Part shown: one piece after another, positions 16,576 through 26,187 of the stretch | Numbering within the stretch: the stretch's first letter is position 1 | Layout of the letters: every line of letters starts with the position of its first letter | Assembly (NCBI RefSeq): GCF_902810435.1 | Contig: NZ_LR778174.1 | Span: 2,082,483 to 2,146,482, forward strand | Origin: Veillonella parvula | GTDB taxonomy: Bacteria; Bacillota; Negativicutes; Veillonellales; Veillonellaceae | Direction: 5' to 3' | DNA length: 64,000 bases | Notes under the pieces: generated by a model | Seen by the model: only the letters and a program-made list of their open reading frames with translations | The model's database searches: none | Told to the model about the DNA's origin: nothing | Position numbers and translations under genes: made by a program

Positions 16576-17404
16576 AGTTTCTTACAATAACCTCATCTAC
16601 ACAGCCGCGTTTTGAACCTACGGAATTAATAGCACGTTTTGCAGGAACAATAGTAATATTAAAATCACTATAAATATCTTGTATAAATTCTGTTGCAGAG
16701 TTTGAAAGCATAAATTTAATACCAGCCGCATCAAGATTCCGACAGCAATCACGTAAAGCAATTTGATCTTCTCGACTAAATCCTCCCGCATTATAACCAG
16801 TAAAACTGGCTGTTACAGATATTGGATCATATGGAGGATCCAAATAAACAAAACTATTTTCTGGCAAACCTTGAACGGCTTCAGAATAGCTCGTATTCAA
16901 TATAGTCACGTTAGCCGTATTAAAGTATTTATTAACAGCACGAAGTGTACTTTCATTAACAATATTAGGTTTTTTATAGCGTCCAAAAGGTGTATTAAAC
17001 TCACCAGCACTATTTACACGATATAATCCGTTATAGCAAGTCTTATTCAAAAATATAACACGCGCAGCCTTATCAATATCAGTTAACTCATTATAAACCG
17101 CTGCATTACGGTCCCAACCTCGAACATCATAAAAGCACTCTTTTGTGTTCTCGAATTGCTCCAACCTTTTAATCAATGCGTCTACATTATCTTTAATAGC
17201 TTGATAAACCCCGATTAACTCGCTATTAATATCATTGATAATTACGTTCTCTGGTTGCAGTGCAAATAATACAGCACCACCACCAATAAATGGCTCGCAA
17301 TAGCTAGTGTATGTCTCTGGGAACAACGGCATTAAACGTTCTAATAATTGACGCTTACCACCAACCCATTTCACCACAGGTGATGCTAAATCAATCTTAC
17401 TCAT
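16568..17404 (-). CDS. D12-class DNA adenine methyltransferase (Dam-like)
   Basis: A 278-residue N6-adenine methyltransferase of the Dam/DpnM (alpha, D12) class. The N-terminus has PVVKWVGGKRQLLERL (about 9-24), the SAM motif CEPFIGGGAVLF (about 36-47), and the catalytic DPPY in FVYLDPPYDPIS (about 186-197), in the alpha-class order. TCYNGLYRVNSAGEFNTPFGRY is typical of Dam enzymes, so GATC-type methylation is expected. It protects host DNA from the partner nuclease encoded directly downstream. Confidence 0.93.
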   Translation of the reverse strand: MSKIDLASPVVKWVGGKRQLLERLMPLFPETYTSYCEPFIGGGAVLFALQPENVIINDINSELIGVYQAIKDNVDALIKRLEQFENTKECFYDVRGWDRNAAVYNELTDIDKAARVIFLNKTCYNGLYRVNSAGEFNTPFGRYKKPNIVNESTLRAVNKYFNTANVTILNTSYSEAVQGLPENSFVYLDPPYDPISVTASFTGYNAGGFSREDQIALRDCCRNLDAAGIKFMLSNSATEFIQDIYSDFNITIVPAKRAINSVGSKRGCVDEVIVRNYE

Positions 17405-17501
17405 ACATGCAACCCCTTTCTAAATACTCATATTATTGTAACCTATATGAGTAGGAGAAATCTATTAATTTGTAAGAATAATTTGCAACATCTATGATTA
17501 A

Positions 17502-17864
17502 TTACCGACCGATTCTAAAATATGTCATACTAGCAATATCTTTATCATTAACCTGATAACGACCTAATGACCATTGTTCTGGTCGGTCCATAAATACTAT
17601 AAAAACGATAATTCCGAAGAAAAGTGCGGCCGAAGTCGTATCTTTTTTACATGCTAAATAAATAGGATAAAACACAGTCTCTGTCCAGTCATGTCCAGGT
17701 ATCCACCCTGCAGTATGCACTTCAGGATTTTCATCAATTCTTTTATTTAACTCATCAACTACGGCTTGATAATCTTCATTACTAATCTGTTTTCGCCAAG
17801 CTTCAAAACTTTTTTTATGTGGAATCCTAGTAATTACTTTCCCCGTATCAATATTAATCAACAT
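17502..17864 (-). CDS. Small protein of the GHKL-ATPase/R-M operon
   Basis: A 120-residue protein with no recognised domain. One hydrophobic stretch (AALFFGIIVFIVFM, about 79-92) could be a membrane span or a buried core. The gene lies 40 bp after the DUF6339-like gene and 97 bp before the methylase gene on the same strand, which places it in the operon. It may be a regulatory or structural subunit; there is no direct evidence. Confidence 0.6.
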   Translation of the reverse strand: MLINIDTGKVITRIPHKKSFEAWRKQISNEDYQAVVDELNKRIDENPEVHTAGWIPGHDWTETVFYPIYLACKKDTTSAALFFGIIVFIVFMDRPEQWSLGRYQVNDKDIASMTYFRIGR

Positions 17865-17904
17865 CTAATATCGCCTCGCTTTGCTTTAGTGTAACTAAAA
17901 TTAA

Positions 17905-18642
17905 TTAGCTAACTCTTAAGTATTCTTGATACTTATCAAATACATAATGATAAATGTCATCTTCTGTCATCACATCTAGAATTTTAACACTACCTAGGCG
18001 AGAAACGTCTTTAGCCAAATCATCATAACAAGATGATCTTTCTTTCCCAGATTTTACAGTGTCATAAACAGCTCTCATAAATCCCATTACAATATGTTTT
18101 TCGCTAGAAAAAGTTCGCCATGTAAGCTCTCTAAATCTAGAAGGACTTTCAAATGTAAACTTTGTTAGATAATATCTATCTATATTATGATCTTCATCAA
18201 CCGTTAGAGCTACGCGATAATAACAACGAGAGATGATTCCAAAGAATAATCCCCTTCGACCACCTAATAACCATTGATTGTTAAATGATGAAACTTCTTT
18301 TTTCTCCATCATTACAAGTGCTACACTATAGCATCGTTTAAACATAAACCATAACCAAAAGTATTTATTACTCAATATATAACGCGGTAAATGCTTAAGC
18401 TTTTCATATAACAGAATCGAGTTTCGTGTGATTGTAGCAATATCCGTAGCTGATGCGGGCATTTCTAAAACAAAGTCATCAATTTGATAGGCTTTAGCTT
18501 GAAATGCTTTTCCCTCTGCAAGTGAGTCCACCCAAGAAGAATCGTTAGGATTTTCAATAAAGCAATCTTTATATGTCTCAATATTTTCTTTTAGCTCTTT
18601 ATATGCGGCTTCAGTCATGTAGCCAATATTAATCTTCCCCAT
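17905..18642 (-). CDS. DUF6339-like protein
   Basis: A 245-residue protein resembling the DUF6339 family: an N-terminal helix region, NDSSWVDSLAEGKAFQAKAYQIDDFVLEMP (about 33-62), ILLYEKLKHLPRYILSNKYFWLWF (about 76-99), and a central NNQWLLGGRRGLFFGIISRCYYRVAL. I recall members next to restriction genes and GHKL ATPases, as here. The function is unknown. Its start overlaps the end of the preceding gene by 14 bp, so translation is coupled. Confidence 0.6.
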   Translation of the reverse strand: MGKINIGYMTEAAYKELKENIETYKDCFIENPNDSSWVDSLAEGKAFQAKAYQIDDFVLEMPASATDIATITRNSILLYEKLKHLPRYILSNKYFWLWFMFKRCYSVALVMMEKKEVSSFNNQWLLGGRRGLFFGIISRCYYRVALTVDEDHNIDRYYLTKFTFESPSRFRELTWRTFSSEKHIVMGFMRAVYDTVKSGKERSSCYDDLAKDVSRLGSVKILDVMTEDDIYHYVFDKYQEYLRVS

Positions 18643-19558
18643 CTATCTCACCGCCCTTAAGAATCATATTTGTTGCGTCTTGAATCGCATTGATATTCAT
18701 ATTGTTAAATACAGTTTGTGCAAACTCTAATGCCCCACAACCGGTAAATATTTCCATCGATAATTTATTTTTTTCAACTACATTATAGGCACGTACAACA
18801 GATTTAAACCATGGATACGATTCAATTACATCCGTTATATCTGTATATCCTCTAAATTCTTCTTTAATATTATTAAAAATATCTACTAATACAGGAATAA
18901 CAATTAAGCCCATAAATATATTCATAAAATATCGACTATGTTTAACATTTGAATATTCTTCAAATCGATCTGACGGCAAATAGATATATATTTTAGACTC
19001 ACCCTTAGATGCTTCATATTGCAAATATTTTTGTGTAACTTTCCCTCGTATAACCTCAAAAATAGATTCTGCTACATTATCGGCTAAATCATTATGTTCA
19101 ATATTAATTGAGAAGCCATCATCAACACCTACAATATCATATTGATTTAAATCAAAATCTATACCCTCGAAATCATCAATGAAGTTTAAACTTCTATAAT
19201 CCGCTATATTTTGTGTTGCATATAAATATGATGAAACGGTAACCTTACCACTTAAGCTGTCCAAAGGTATATATATGGTTTGTGGTACTAAAGAAAGCTT
19301 ATAAGTCTGACGGAAAACACTTTCAGGAGATTCAACAACAAGCATAGGTTGTAATAATCCATTCTCCACATAAGTAGTCAAAGTATCATCAACTAATTCA
19401 ACATAAATATCTTGTAAAACTAAATCATGTCTATCATCTTTAATCGGATAGTCAGGATAACCAAAAGCAAGTTTATAACAAGCATTATCTTTAAAGTCAG
19501 ACAATGCCTTATTTCTATTTACCACTGGATATGGAAATAATCGATTACCTATTTGCAT
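18629..19558 (-). CDS. Unknown protein coupled to a GHKL ATPase
   Basis: A 309-residue protein with no domain I recognise. It overlaps the ATPase gene by 14 bp upstream and the DUF6339-like gene by 14 bp downstream, so the three are translated as a set. The middle (about 100-150) is acidic, with many Asp in DIVGVDDGFSINIEHNDLADN. The regular overlaps suggest fixed stoichiometry, as in a complex with the ATPase. Confidence 0.65.
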   Translation of the reverse strand: MQIGNRLFPYPVVNRNKALSDFKDNACYKLAFGYPDYPIKDDRHDLVLQDIYVELVDDTLTTYVENGLLQPMLVVESPESVFRQTYKLSLVPQTIYIPLDSLSGKVTVSSYLYATQNIADYRSLNFIDDFEGIDFDLNQYDIVGVDDGFSINIEHNDLADNVAESIFEVIRGKVTQKYLQYEASKGESKIYIYLPSDRFEEYSNVKHSRYFMNIFMGLIVIPVLVDIFNNIKEEFRGYTDITDVIESYPWFKSVVRAYNVVEKNKLSMEIFTGCGALEFAQTVFNNMNINAIQDATNMILKGGEIDGED

Positions 19559-21509
19559 AAAACTCTACCCCTGTTGCAAATCTACTCCCTTTACTCACAT
19601 TATAAGAAACAGTATATTTCTTACCAGATTCTAAGCTAATTCCTTTTATTACACCATCTTTTATAGTGCAAGATTCCCCGTTAATTTCAGCTGATATAAT
19701 GTCAACTTCATAAGTATCAGATGACTCACCAATTTCCTTAATAACGATATCACAATTCGCTTCATTACAATTTGATACGAATGTAAGTAAGAATTTCTCC
19801 CGAGATTTATCATACATATTCCTAGAGCGAATACCGCCTAAGAGCTTTCGAGTATATCCCTTTTTAGGAGATGATTCATCTATATCAGTATTATTTGTAT
19901 TAGTAGGATGACCTGCATCTACAGATGTACCGCCCCCAACGTGAACACCGGTTGAACCTTGATCTCCTTCAGGGTTGGAAATCTCTGCATTATTTTTGCT
20001 ATCATCTCCTGATACAGGAGTAGTAACACTACGATCCATTTTATCGTCTTTATCATTTTCTAGTTCAACACGTTTATAATCAGCTTGATTCTGTCTAATC
20101 TTACCAATATGAGTAAATTCTTTCGAATCGCCACCTAACGCCTCTCCATCTAAAGGTTCTGAATCCTCTACGCTAGGTAAATAAGCGCCAGCCCCAGCTA
20201 TATCTGTTTTATCGCCCACTTCTGTTTTTAACGCCTCATTAATCGCTCTAGAGATAAGGTTTTTTAATCTACTAAGTGTAGATTTTGCATTAGATTGTGC
20301 TTCCTCACCTTCTAAACGCTCCCAAGACCAGGCTGTATGTTCTGCATTCTCCATACGACGTAGAGCTTCATTTAAATCACCATTTTCAATAATACACATA
20401 GCTGAATATGGTATTAAACGACCTACACCATGACTAGTGATTTTCATATATGGATATCGGATAATATCACACGTCCCTGTAGCTCTATGACTTTCACCTT
20501 GAGAGTAACTTTTTACCAAAACATTAATAGGTCCATAACCTTTTACTATTTTTTCAATATGAGTAACATTATCTACAGATGTTAAAAGCTCATATTGTGC
20601 CATTATAGACTTTAAGCTACTAGCATCTTTACCTGGAAAAGAAGTAACGTCATAAATAATTTTTTTAATTGTATCTTTACTTAATGTAATGTTATCAACA
20701 GTAACTTCTAATAACCCTTTGACAAAAGCAACCATAAAGCTATCCAATAACTTAAACATTAAATCAGACTTCCAGTTTGCTCTATGCCCAAAACCAATCA
20801 AATATAAATCGGTACCATAATCACCATATGCTCGAGTAAAAGTAAGATCAAGGTATAATTCACTATCTACACATGGGAAACTATCTTCTTTACATCCATA
20901 GTATCCTTCTGCAACAGACATTTTATAACCATCCGCATCAATTGGTACAGAGCGTAACTTTGAAATACCTATATAACCCTTCTCTTCTCGTTGTGTATAA
21001 GTAGAATAGAATACTGTTCTTGTTCCACTTGCAACAAAAGCTGCAGCCTTACCAATACCCTTTGAGCCACCACTACCAGCACCTTTAAAACTAGTACCTG
21101 ATGTTTTAGTTAGATTATAAAATGGCACACCACGTTCAAATGTAGAGACACCTATCAATCCAGTGGTATTAAAGTCACTAATACGAAGACATGGAATAAT
21201 TGGCAAATTAATCATAGAGTGTATTGCCTGAATAGCAGCACCTTCTTTTTTATCATCTTTACGATATTGGTAACAAGCTTCAATTTGCTCAGATAATTCC
21301 TCAATACCTGGAATATCATTACGAGCAACATCAAAAGTACTAAACTCTATACGCGTAGGATGAATACCTCTATTAGCATCAATAGAGTTTTGACATATCT
21401 CCCGCGCCAATGAGCCAATAGGATCTTTCTTAAAAATATCAATATCGCCCGTCTCTAGACCATATTCCATGCCATTACCGTTATCAGGAAAACGCCATTG
21501 TAAACACAT
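19545..21509 (-). CDS. GHKL ATPase (paraMORC-like), defence-associated
   Basis: A protein of about 654 residues with a GHKL (Hsp90/MutL/MORC) ATPase at the N-terminus: N-box EICQNSIDAN (about 37-46), Asp motif ISDFNTTGL (about 110-118) and the lid KGAGSGGSKGIGKAAAF (about 142-158). Residues about 430-530 are a low-complexity polar linker rich in Asp, Gly and Ser, followed by a small C-terminal beta-rich domain. Prokaryotic MORC-like ATPases are known companions of restriction systems. Start 21509 (ATG) is preferred to a TTG 6 bp upstream because AAAGGGG is 8 nt away. It leads the operon. Confidence 0.8.
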   Translation of the reverse strand: MCLQWRFPDNGNGMEYGLETGDIDIFKKDPIGSLAREICQNSIDANRGIHPTRIEFSTFDVARNDIPGIEELSEQIEACYQYRKDDKKEGAAIQAIHSMINLPIIPCLRISDFNTTGLIGVSTFERGVPFYNLTKTSGTSFKGAGSGGSKGIGKAAAFVASGTRTVFYSTYTQREEKGYIGISKLRSVPIDADGYKMSVAEGYYGCKEDSFPCVDSELYLDLTFTRAYGDYGTDLYLIGFGHRANWKSDLMFKLLDSFMVAFVKGLLEVTVDNITLSKDTIKKIIYDVTSFPGKDASSLKSIMAQYELLTSVDNVTHIEKIVKGYGPINVLVKSYSQGESHRATGTCDIIRYPYMKITSHGVGRLIPYSAMCIIENGDLNEALRRMENAEHTAWSWERLEGEEAQSNAKSTLSRLKNLISRAINEALKTEVGDKTDIAGAGAYLPSVEDSEPLDGEALGGDSKEFTHIGKIRQNQADYKRVELENDKDDKMDRSVTTPVSGDDSKNNAEISNPEGDQGSTGVHVGGGTSVDAGHPTNTNNTDIDESSPKKGYTRKLLGGIRSRNMYDKSREKFLLTFVSNCNEANCDIVIKEIGESSDTYEVDIISAEINGESCTIKDGVIKGISLESGKKYTVSYNVSKGSRFATGVEFYANR

Positions 21510-21716
21510 AATCAATACCCCTTTACATATACACGGTATAACTTTAGATGTAATCGTATTACACTTATACGGAACTGATGATTCATTAATACATCATGAA
21601 TTCTTCATCTTTTATGATTATAGCTTATAAATATAAGATTTATATAATATTTCTCTAAAAATTAATATTTTATAACTGGATATATTAAGCTACAAAATAT
21701 AATATAGACAAAATAA

Positions 21717-21740
21717 AACCACCCCTAACCAGGGGTGGTT
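21717..21740 (-). terminator. Terminator after the 21865-22473 gene
   Basis: AACCACCCCT and AGGGGTGGTT with a 4-nt loop; on the minus strand TTTTATTTT follows. The 21510-21716 stretch to its left is AT-rich and must hold the promoter of the GHKL operon, but I cannot place it firmly. Confidence 0.85.
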
Positions 21741-21864
21741 CTAATTTTAGTATCTAATATTAATATTTACTGCTCCCGCAGTTTCATTTCTTTTCTTATA
21801 CGCCTATCCTCCTTTTCCAGATTTCTCTCCACCCTCCTACTTCTACTTTCACCGTCCAACGAAT

Positions 21865-22473
21865 TTATCTCGTTAGGTCTCTCCAGGCGATAAATAGTTC
21901 GGCCACGACTTGAGGGTTTTGGCTGAGTTTGATGCGGGCTAGCATTTTTCGCACGTAGTTACAGTGTTCTAGCATCGCTTCGTTCAGTTTGTGTTTGACA
22001 TGACGCGGGGATTGGTACACCAAGATGGGTGCAAAGTCCGCCACATGAATATAGCTCGTATCCGGTTCCGGACCTTCCGTAACGATGTATTCATAGGGTA
22101 TAGCCACGTTAAAGAGGCCGTACACCACGTCCTTGCCGATAGGGCGGCGACATTTAATATGAGCAAAGGTTAGATGCGGACCATAGGTCTTGGGTGCCGT
22201 ATAGCTGCTACGCCGACCATCGCTGGTCATGATGTAATTGGGCCTCAGCCCTTCCTGCATCGCCAGCTCTCGCGTAATCGTGCGCATCGGCAGATGGACC
22301 ATTTCTTCCCGTCCATCCACAAAATAACACTTCGTACTGTCCCCACCACTAGGTTGATAGGTAGGAATAAAACAAACAATGTGATTCTTTGGATTCGTGT
22401 AGATCAAATCCAAATCTTCTCCCTTAGATAGCCGAGCGACCATTAAATCTGTTAGTTTATCATCTATTGCCAT
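21865..22473 (-). CDS. Unknown protein near a sigma-like factor
   Basis: A 202-residue soluble protein I do not recognise. A conserved-looking core runs about 80-135 (GRRSSYTAPKTYGPHLTFAHIKCRRPIGKD, then VYGLFNVAIPYEYIV). It is more GC-rich than the defence island beside it, so it probably belongs to the core genome. It has its own terminator (21717-21740). A GCAGATTA/TAATCTGC hairpin lies upstream at 22540-22563. Confidence 0.65.
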   Translation of the reverse strand: MAIDDKLTDLMVARLSKGEDLDLIYTNPKNHIVCFIPTYQPSGGDSTKCYFVDGREEMVHLPMRTITRELAMQEGLRPNYIMTSDGRRSSYTAPKTYGPHLTFAHIKCRRPIGKDVVYGLFNVAIPYEYIVTEGPEPDTSYIHVADFAPILVYQSPRHVKHKLNEAMLEHCNYVRKMLARIKLSQNPQVVAELFIAWRDLTR

Positions 22474-22792
22474 GGAATCCTCTCCAATCTAATCAGGAAC
22501 ATTCCTTTCAACAATACAATGAACACGTGTTCTGTGAAAGCAGATTAGCATGCTTTAATCTGCTGCTGACTTAATTGTATATCAGCCTGTATAATTTGTA
22601 AATATATATACAAAACTATAGAAGTTTATGTATAATTAAAGACTTTATGATCTTGTAAAAGTTATATATACCTTTATGTGTCATTATTTTCTCATTTAAA
22701 TTGAGAATTGCATATTTTATGTATATTCGTTAATCGAGATTAAAAGAAATATGCAATATATAGGATATAAATAAGAAATTAAATTATAATAA
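22474..22792. other. Intergenic stretch with one hairpin
   Basis: Holds GCAGATTA (22540-22547) pairing with TAATCTGC (22556-22563), 67 bp upstream of the 21865-22473 gene; it may be a leader hairpin. The remainder is AT-rich and I see no gene in it. Confidence 0.4.
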
Positions 22793-23659
22793 CTAATGTA
22801 TATGCAAGTCTTCAAAGTCCGTACTCAAATATCTACGCAGCTTTCGAATAGCTCGTTCGTGACGCCGTTGGATGGCTTGGCGGCTGCAATTCAACTCTTC
22901 ACTAACCGATACCAAGCTTTGACACTCACCATAGACACGGCGCAGTAGGTCCCGTTGATCAGGAGATAGTCTGCCTAAGGCCCATACGAGGCGTGCTCGC
23001 AATCTATGCTCTTCGTCGGCACTCATTACCATATCCGCCACATTCTCGCCAGATGCGAAGATATCCATACCAAAGGCGACTTCTCCATCATCGGTGGTAC
23101 GATCTGGGATGTGAATTTCACGGCGATAACGCAATCGCTCCCGCTTCCAGTACCTCATGTAACCGTACATGATGCCAGCTTTCACAAAGCCTGCGAACGG
23201 TACGGGTCCGTCCAAATCAAAGCTATAAATCGATTCTATGAGGATGGCCCAAAGATAGCTCTCTACGTCCTCACGGAACTCACGGTTTCCCATGCGATTC
23301 GTATAGTGCAAGATGAGCGGTCGATACCTGCGACAGAGCTCGATTTGTGCCGCATCATGACGAAGCTCATCAACGGACCACGGTTGATACCCTACCGTCT
23401 GAATCCTCATATTTGGCTTCTGACAAATGGACACGAGACTCTTGTCCGACAAGGACGATAAAACTTGATGACCACAGACGAGGGTCTGTAATTTCAGTTT
23501 CTCTGGAATACTTCGGCTAGACTCATCAGCTTTCGATAATAAAGAATGAGATGGTAATGCCTGTGTTTCTAATTTTTTTGACTGATAGTTGTCATGTTGT
23601 AGGTTTGCAGTTTTAATACATGTTCTTTGTACTAAAGGTTCTTCGTTGGTATATAACAT
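22793..23659 (-). CDS. Sigma-70-like factor with an unusual N-terminal extension
   Basis: About 288 residues from the start at 23659, supported by AAAGGGG nearby; a longer frame begins at 23725. The C-terminal half is sigma-like: a region-2-type stretch (RRYRPLILHYTNRMGNREFREDVESYLWAILIESIYSFDLDG) and region 4 with a helix-turn-helix (LSPDQRDLLRRVYGECQSLVSVSEELNCSRQAIQRRHERAIRKL). The first 110 residues have no match I know. It resembles SigH/ComX-type alternative sigma factors; the regulon is unknown. Confidence 0.75.
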   Translation of the reverse strand: MLYTNEEPLVQRTCIKTANLQHDNYQSKKLETQALPSHSLLSKADESSRSIPEKLKLQTLVCGHQVLSSLSDKSLVSICQKPNMRIQTVGYQPWSVDELRHDAAQIELCRRYRPLILHYTNRMGNREFREDVESYLWAILIESIYSFDLDGPVPFAGFVKAGIMYGYMRYWKRERLRYRREIHIPDRTTDDGEVAFGMDIFASGENVADMVMSADEEHRLRARLVWALGRLSPDQRDLLRRVYGECQSLVSVSEELNCSRQAIQRRHERAIRKLRRYLSTDFEDLHIH

Positions 23660-23831
23660 AAATCCCCTTTCCTGCCATGGCATAGCGCTTATGTACACAA
23701 TACCGCGGAAAGAGTGTTTTGACAAATCCGCAATTCCTTGGAATTTCCCTATATTCTGTTATATTTGAGCCTTTATTTCTATCCAAAGTACAACATAAGT
23801 ATGCGATTAAAAGGGTAATTGCTGAAAATAT

Positions 23832-24585
23832 ATAATCATAACCACCCGTAGAACGGGTGGTTTGCCCTGACCCTATAAGGGTCTTTCTCTAGTGGTGGCC
23901 CTCTAAAGAGGGCATTGAATGATCTGACAACCACTCTATTACCACTGGCTGCCCCCTACTCGGGGGCTTTTATTTTGCCTATTTTACCGGCTCACCCGTA
24001 AACGGGTCGGTATATTCTTTAAAGTTTAATGTATCTTGTGCTATATCTTCTTGTAACTGATTGCGAATATACTCTTTTATCGCTCCTTCATATCTTCCCA
24101 CCGTATCCACATAATATCCTCTACACCAAAAATGTCTATTTCCATACTTATATTTTAAATTTGCGTGTTTATCGAATATCATGAGGCTACTTTTGCTTTT
24201 TAAATATCCCATAAAACTTGATACGCTTAAATGTGGTGGAATTGTTACTAGCATATGTATATGATCCGGACAGCATTCTGCCTCGATAATTTCTACATTT
24301 TTTCTCTTACATAAATCTCTTAGAATTTTACCTACATCAGCTTTTATCCGACCATAAATTATTTGCCTTCTATACTTTGGAGCAAAAACAATATGATATT
24401 TACATCTCCATTTACTATGTGATAAGCTTTTTACGTCATTCATTGACATTGAACCTCCTATGTTGAAATGTTGTGGTTGCCAGACCAACTCCATTTTAGC
24501 ACTAGGAGGTTCTTTCCTTTTCTCTAAGAAATTTTACTGACCCCCAGTTTAACTGGGGGTTTAGTCATGCCTATTCGGCGTACAA
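23832..24585 (-). mobile_element. IS200-type insertion sequence, copy 1 (754 bp)
   Basis: The boundaries come from exact identity with the copy at 29471-30224. The left end has a hairpin ACCACCCGTAGAACGGGTGGT, and further hairpins GCCCTCTAAAGAGGGC and GCCCCCTACTCGGGGGC lie before the gene. The right end has ACCCCCAGTTTAACTGGGGGT. It has subterminal hairpins, no terminal inverted repeats and a single tnpA, as in IS200. It abuts an intrinsic terminator on its right. Confidence 0.92.
23979..24449 (-). CDS. tnpA: IS200/IS605-family transposase TnpA (Y1 HUH)
   Basis: A Y1 transposase of 156 residues from the start at 24449 (AGGAGG just upstream). It carries the HUH motif in CCPDHIHMLV and the catalytic tyrosine in GYYVDTVGR. 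The enzyme cuts and joins single-stranded DNA at subterminal hairpins, with insertion tied to the lagging strand. It is identical to the copy at 29618-30088 and looks intact, so recent activity is likely. No tnpB accompanies it. Confidence 0.95.
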   Translation of the reverse strand: MSMNDVKSLSHSKWRCKYHIVFAPKYRRQIIYGRIKADVGKILRDLCKRKNVEIIEAECCPDHIHMLVTIPPHLSVSSFMGYLKSKSSLMIFDKHANLKYKYGNRHFWCRGYYVDTVGRYEGAIKEYIRNQLQEDIAQDTLNFKEYTDPFTGEPVK

Positions 24586-24594
24586 TTACTAAAA

Positions 24595-24628
24595 ATGACA
24601 CCACATATGTAATGTGGTGTCATTTTTT
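24595..24628 (-). terminator. Terminator after the 24703-25767 gene
   Basis: ATGACACCACAT (24595-24606) pairs with ATGTGGTGTCAT (24612-24623), with A/T runs on both sides. A direct repeat TAATAGTATTCAATCT occurs twice (24654-24669 and 24675-24690) between it and the gene. Confidence 0.8.
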
Positions 24629-24702
24629 AGAGGAAATATATACTATCATTGGGTAATAGTATTCAATCTTTAAATAATAGTATTCAATCTGAAATTGTCT
24701 AC

Positions 24703-25767
24703 TTAAACCGCAATACACGCGGCTTGAACAAAGTCGTTTAGCTGCGGTTTTACATGATTATAATATACATCAGCACCATAACCGCGCACGATGTCTCCCC
24801 AGTATTTATATACATAGCGGTACCAGAAATGGAACATACTGTTCGTGAAATGGTAATCCGCGTACTTCGCGTTCCCACGACTACTTGCCTGAATGCGGCC
24901 CACGAGCCCCATGGACATAAGATCGTTCAAACGAGATGTGAACGTGCCACTTTTAATTTGGCTTTCTTGTAAAAGCTCCACGTAGTACGGTCTTTCCAAG
25001 CTAGCAAGACCCGTTAAAATGGCATTGGCACCCGTTATATTTTTCATATCTCGATGCAAGATATATTGTGTTTCTTCAAAGAGAGCTCCCGTTACTGAGA
25101 AGAACAAATTAATAATATTCGTATCGATGCTTTCACCATTATCAAAGTATTGCACATAGGCAGGTAACCCACCGGTTACGGCAAAGACGGTGCGCAAATC
25201 ATCCTTTGCATAGTGAAGGCCCAAGGATTTCATATCAACCAAGGAAAATGGTTTCACCTCGAGATATTCGGACACGAAAGGTCCGATAAGGCTGCGATTG
25301 CCAATGATACGGCCATCGAGCTGTTCCATGCCATTCGCCATCAAAATGATGTTCAAACGACTCGTATCTTTATAGGTATCTAATAAATCGCGCAAGTGAA
25401 TTGGAAACTGAGATACAGCCTCTACCAAGGCAGGATAATCATCAATCACCACAGTTTGAGGTGTTTTCACACTACTTTCAAAAAGTCTTACAAAGGCCTC
25501 ATGCAAGGTCTCTACAGGCTCAAACTTGTCTTGAGCATCAGCAGGAACAAAACGTGCCTCTAGCGCTCTATTTATATCAGCCACATGGACTGATTCATTA
25601 GCCATGCGCCCCGCCAAGTATACCGCCTTATGACGGCGTACAAGCTGCGAAGCCACATAGGATTTACCACTGCGATGAGGGCCATATACAACACATAAAC
25701 TCATTCGGCCCAATGCAATACGGGACTGGATACTCTCTATAATCTCAGCACGTCCCACAAAATTCAT
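24703..25767 (-). CDS. Archaeal-type AAA ATPase, shortened at the C-terminus
   Basis: A 354-residue ATPase of the 'archaeal ATPase / DUF234' group. Walker A is GPHRSGKS (about 29-36) and Walker B is TVVIDDYP (about 104-111); a winged-helix region follows (about 240-315, ITGANAILTGLASL). Relatives usually continue for about 100 residues into a nuclease-like DUF234 domain, but here the protein ends QLNDFVQAACIAV. The frame therefore seems truncated, possibly by an old frameshift. These proteins often occur in mobile or defence settings. Confidence 0.7.
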   Translation of the reverse strand: MNFVGRAEIIESIQSRIALGRMSLCVVYGPHRSGKSYVASQLVRRHKAVYLAGRMANESVHVADINRALEARFVPADAQDKFEPVETLHEAFVRLFESSVKTPQTVVIDDYPALVEAVSQFPIHLRDLLDTYKDTSRLNIILMANGMEQLDGRIIGNRSLIGPFVSEYLEVKPFSLVDMKSLGLHYAKDDLRTVFAVTGGLPAYVQYFDNGESIDTNIINLFFSVTGALFEETQYILHRDMKNITGANAILTGLASLERPYYVELLQESQIKSGTFTSRLNDLMSMGLVGRIQASSRGNAKYADYHFTNSMFHFWYRYVYKYWGDIVRGYGADVYYNHVKPQLNDFVQAACIAV

Positions 25768-26187
25768 ATACTCACCTCCAACTATTTACGGAAATTATTA
25801 TATCATAATTTTAAATCATTATTAAACTTTTTTTCATATAGTTAACATAGCTTTTTATTATGTTAATTTTTTTACCCATCAAATCAGAGCTTTCATGTGA
25901 TACGTATTACCTTACTATCATAAAAGGCCTTATGATTACTTTATTCCCAGATATGTTTGATATCAACATATCCTATAAGGCATGGTTATATAAGTTATAC
26001 ATTATAAGATATACATATTAAACTATATATTTTATATTTTAATCTATATATGTTAAAAATGACGTGCTATACCTTTTGGTAAGCACGTCATTTGCATGTA
26101 AAGTATATTAAATTGTTACTGAATGTTCTTATACTAAGCTTCTTAATAATAAATATCTAATTACATAATCTGATATATCTACATATT
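25768..26187. other. AT-rich intergenic stretch
   Basis: Holds the promoter region of the ATPase gene and, at 26057-26093, a terminator. I see no gene in it. Confidence 0.5.
26057..26093 (-). terminator. Terminator of the GH3 lipoprotein gene
   Basis: AAATGACGTGCT (26057-26068) pairs with AGCACGTCATTT (26082-26093). On the minus strand five T follow. It lies about 95 bp after the stop codon. Confidence 0.8.
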
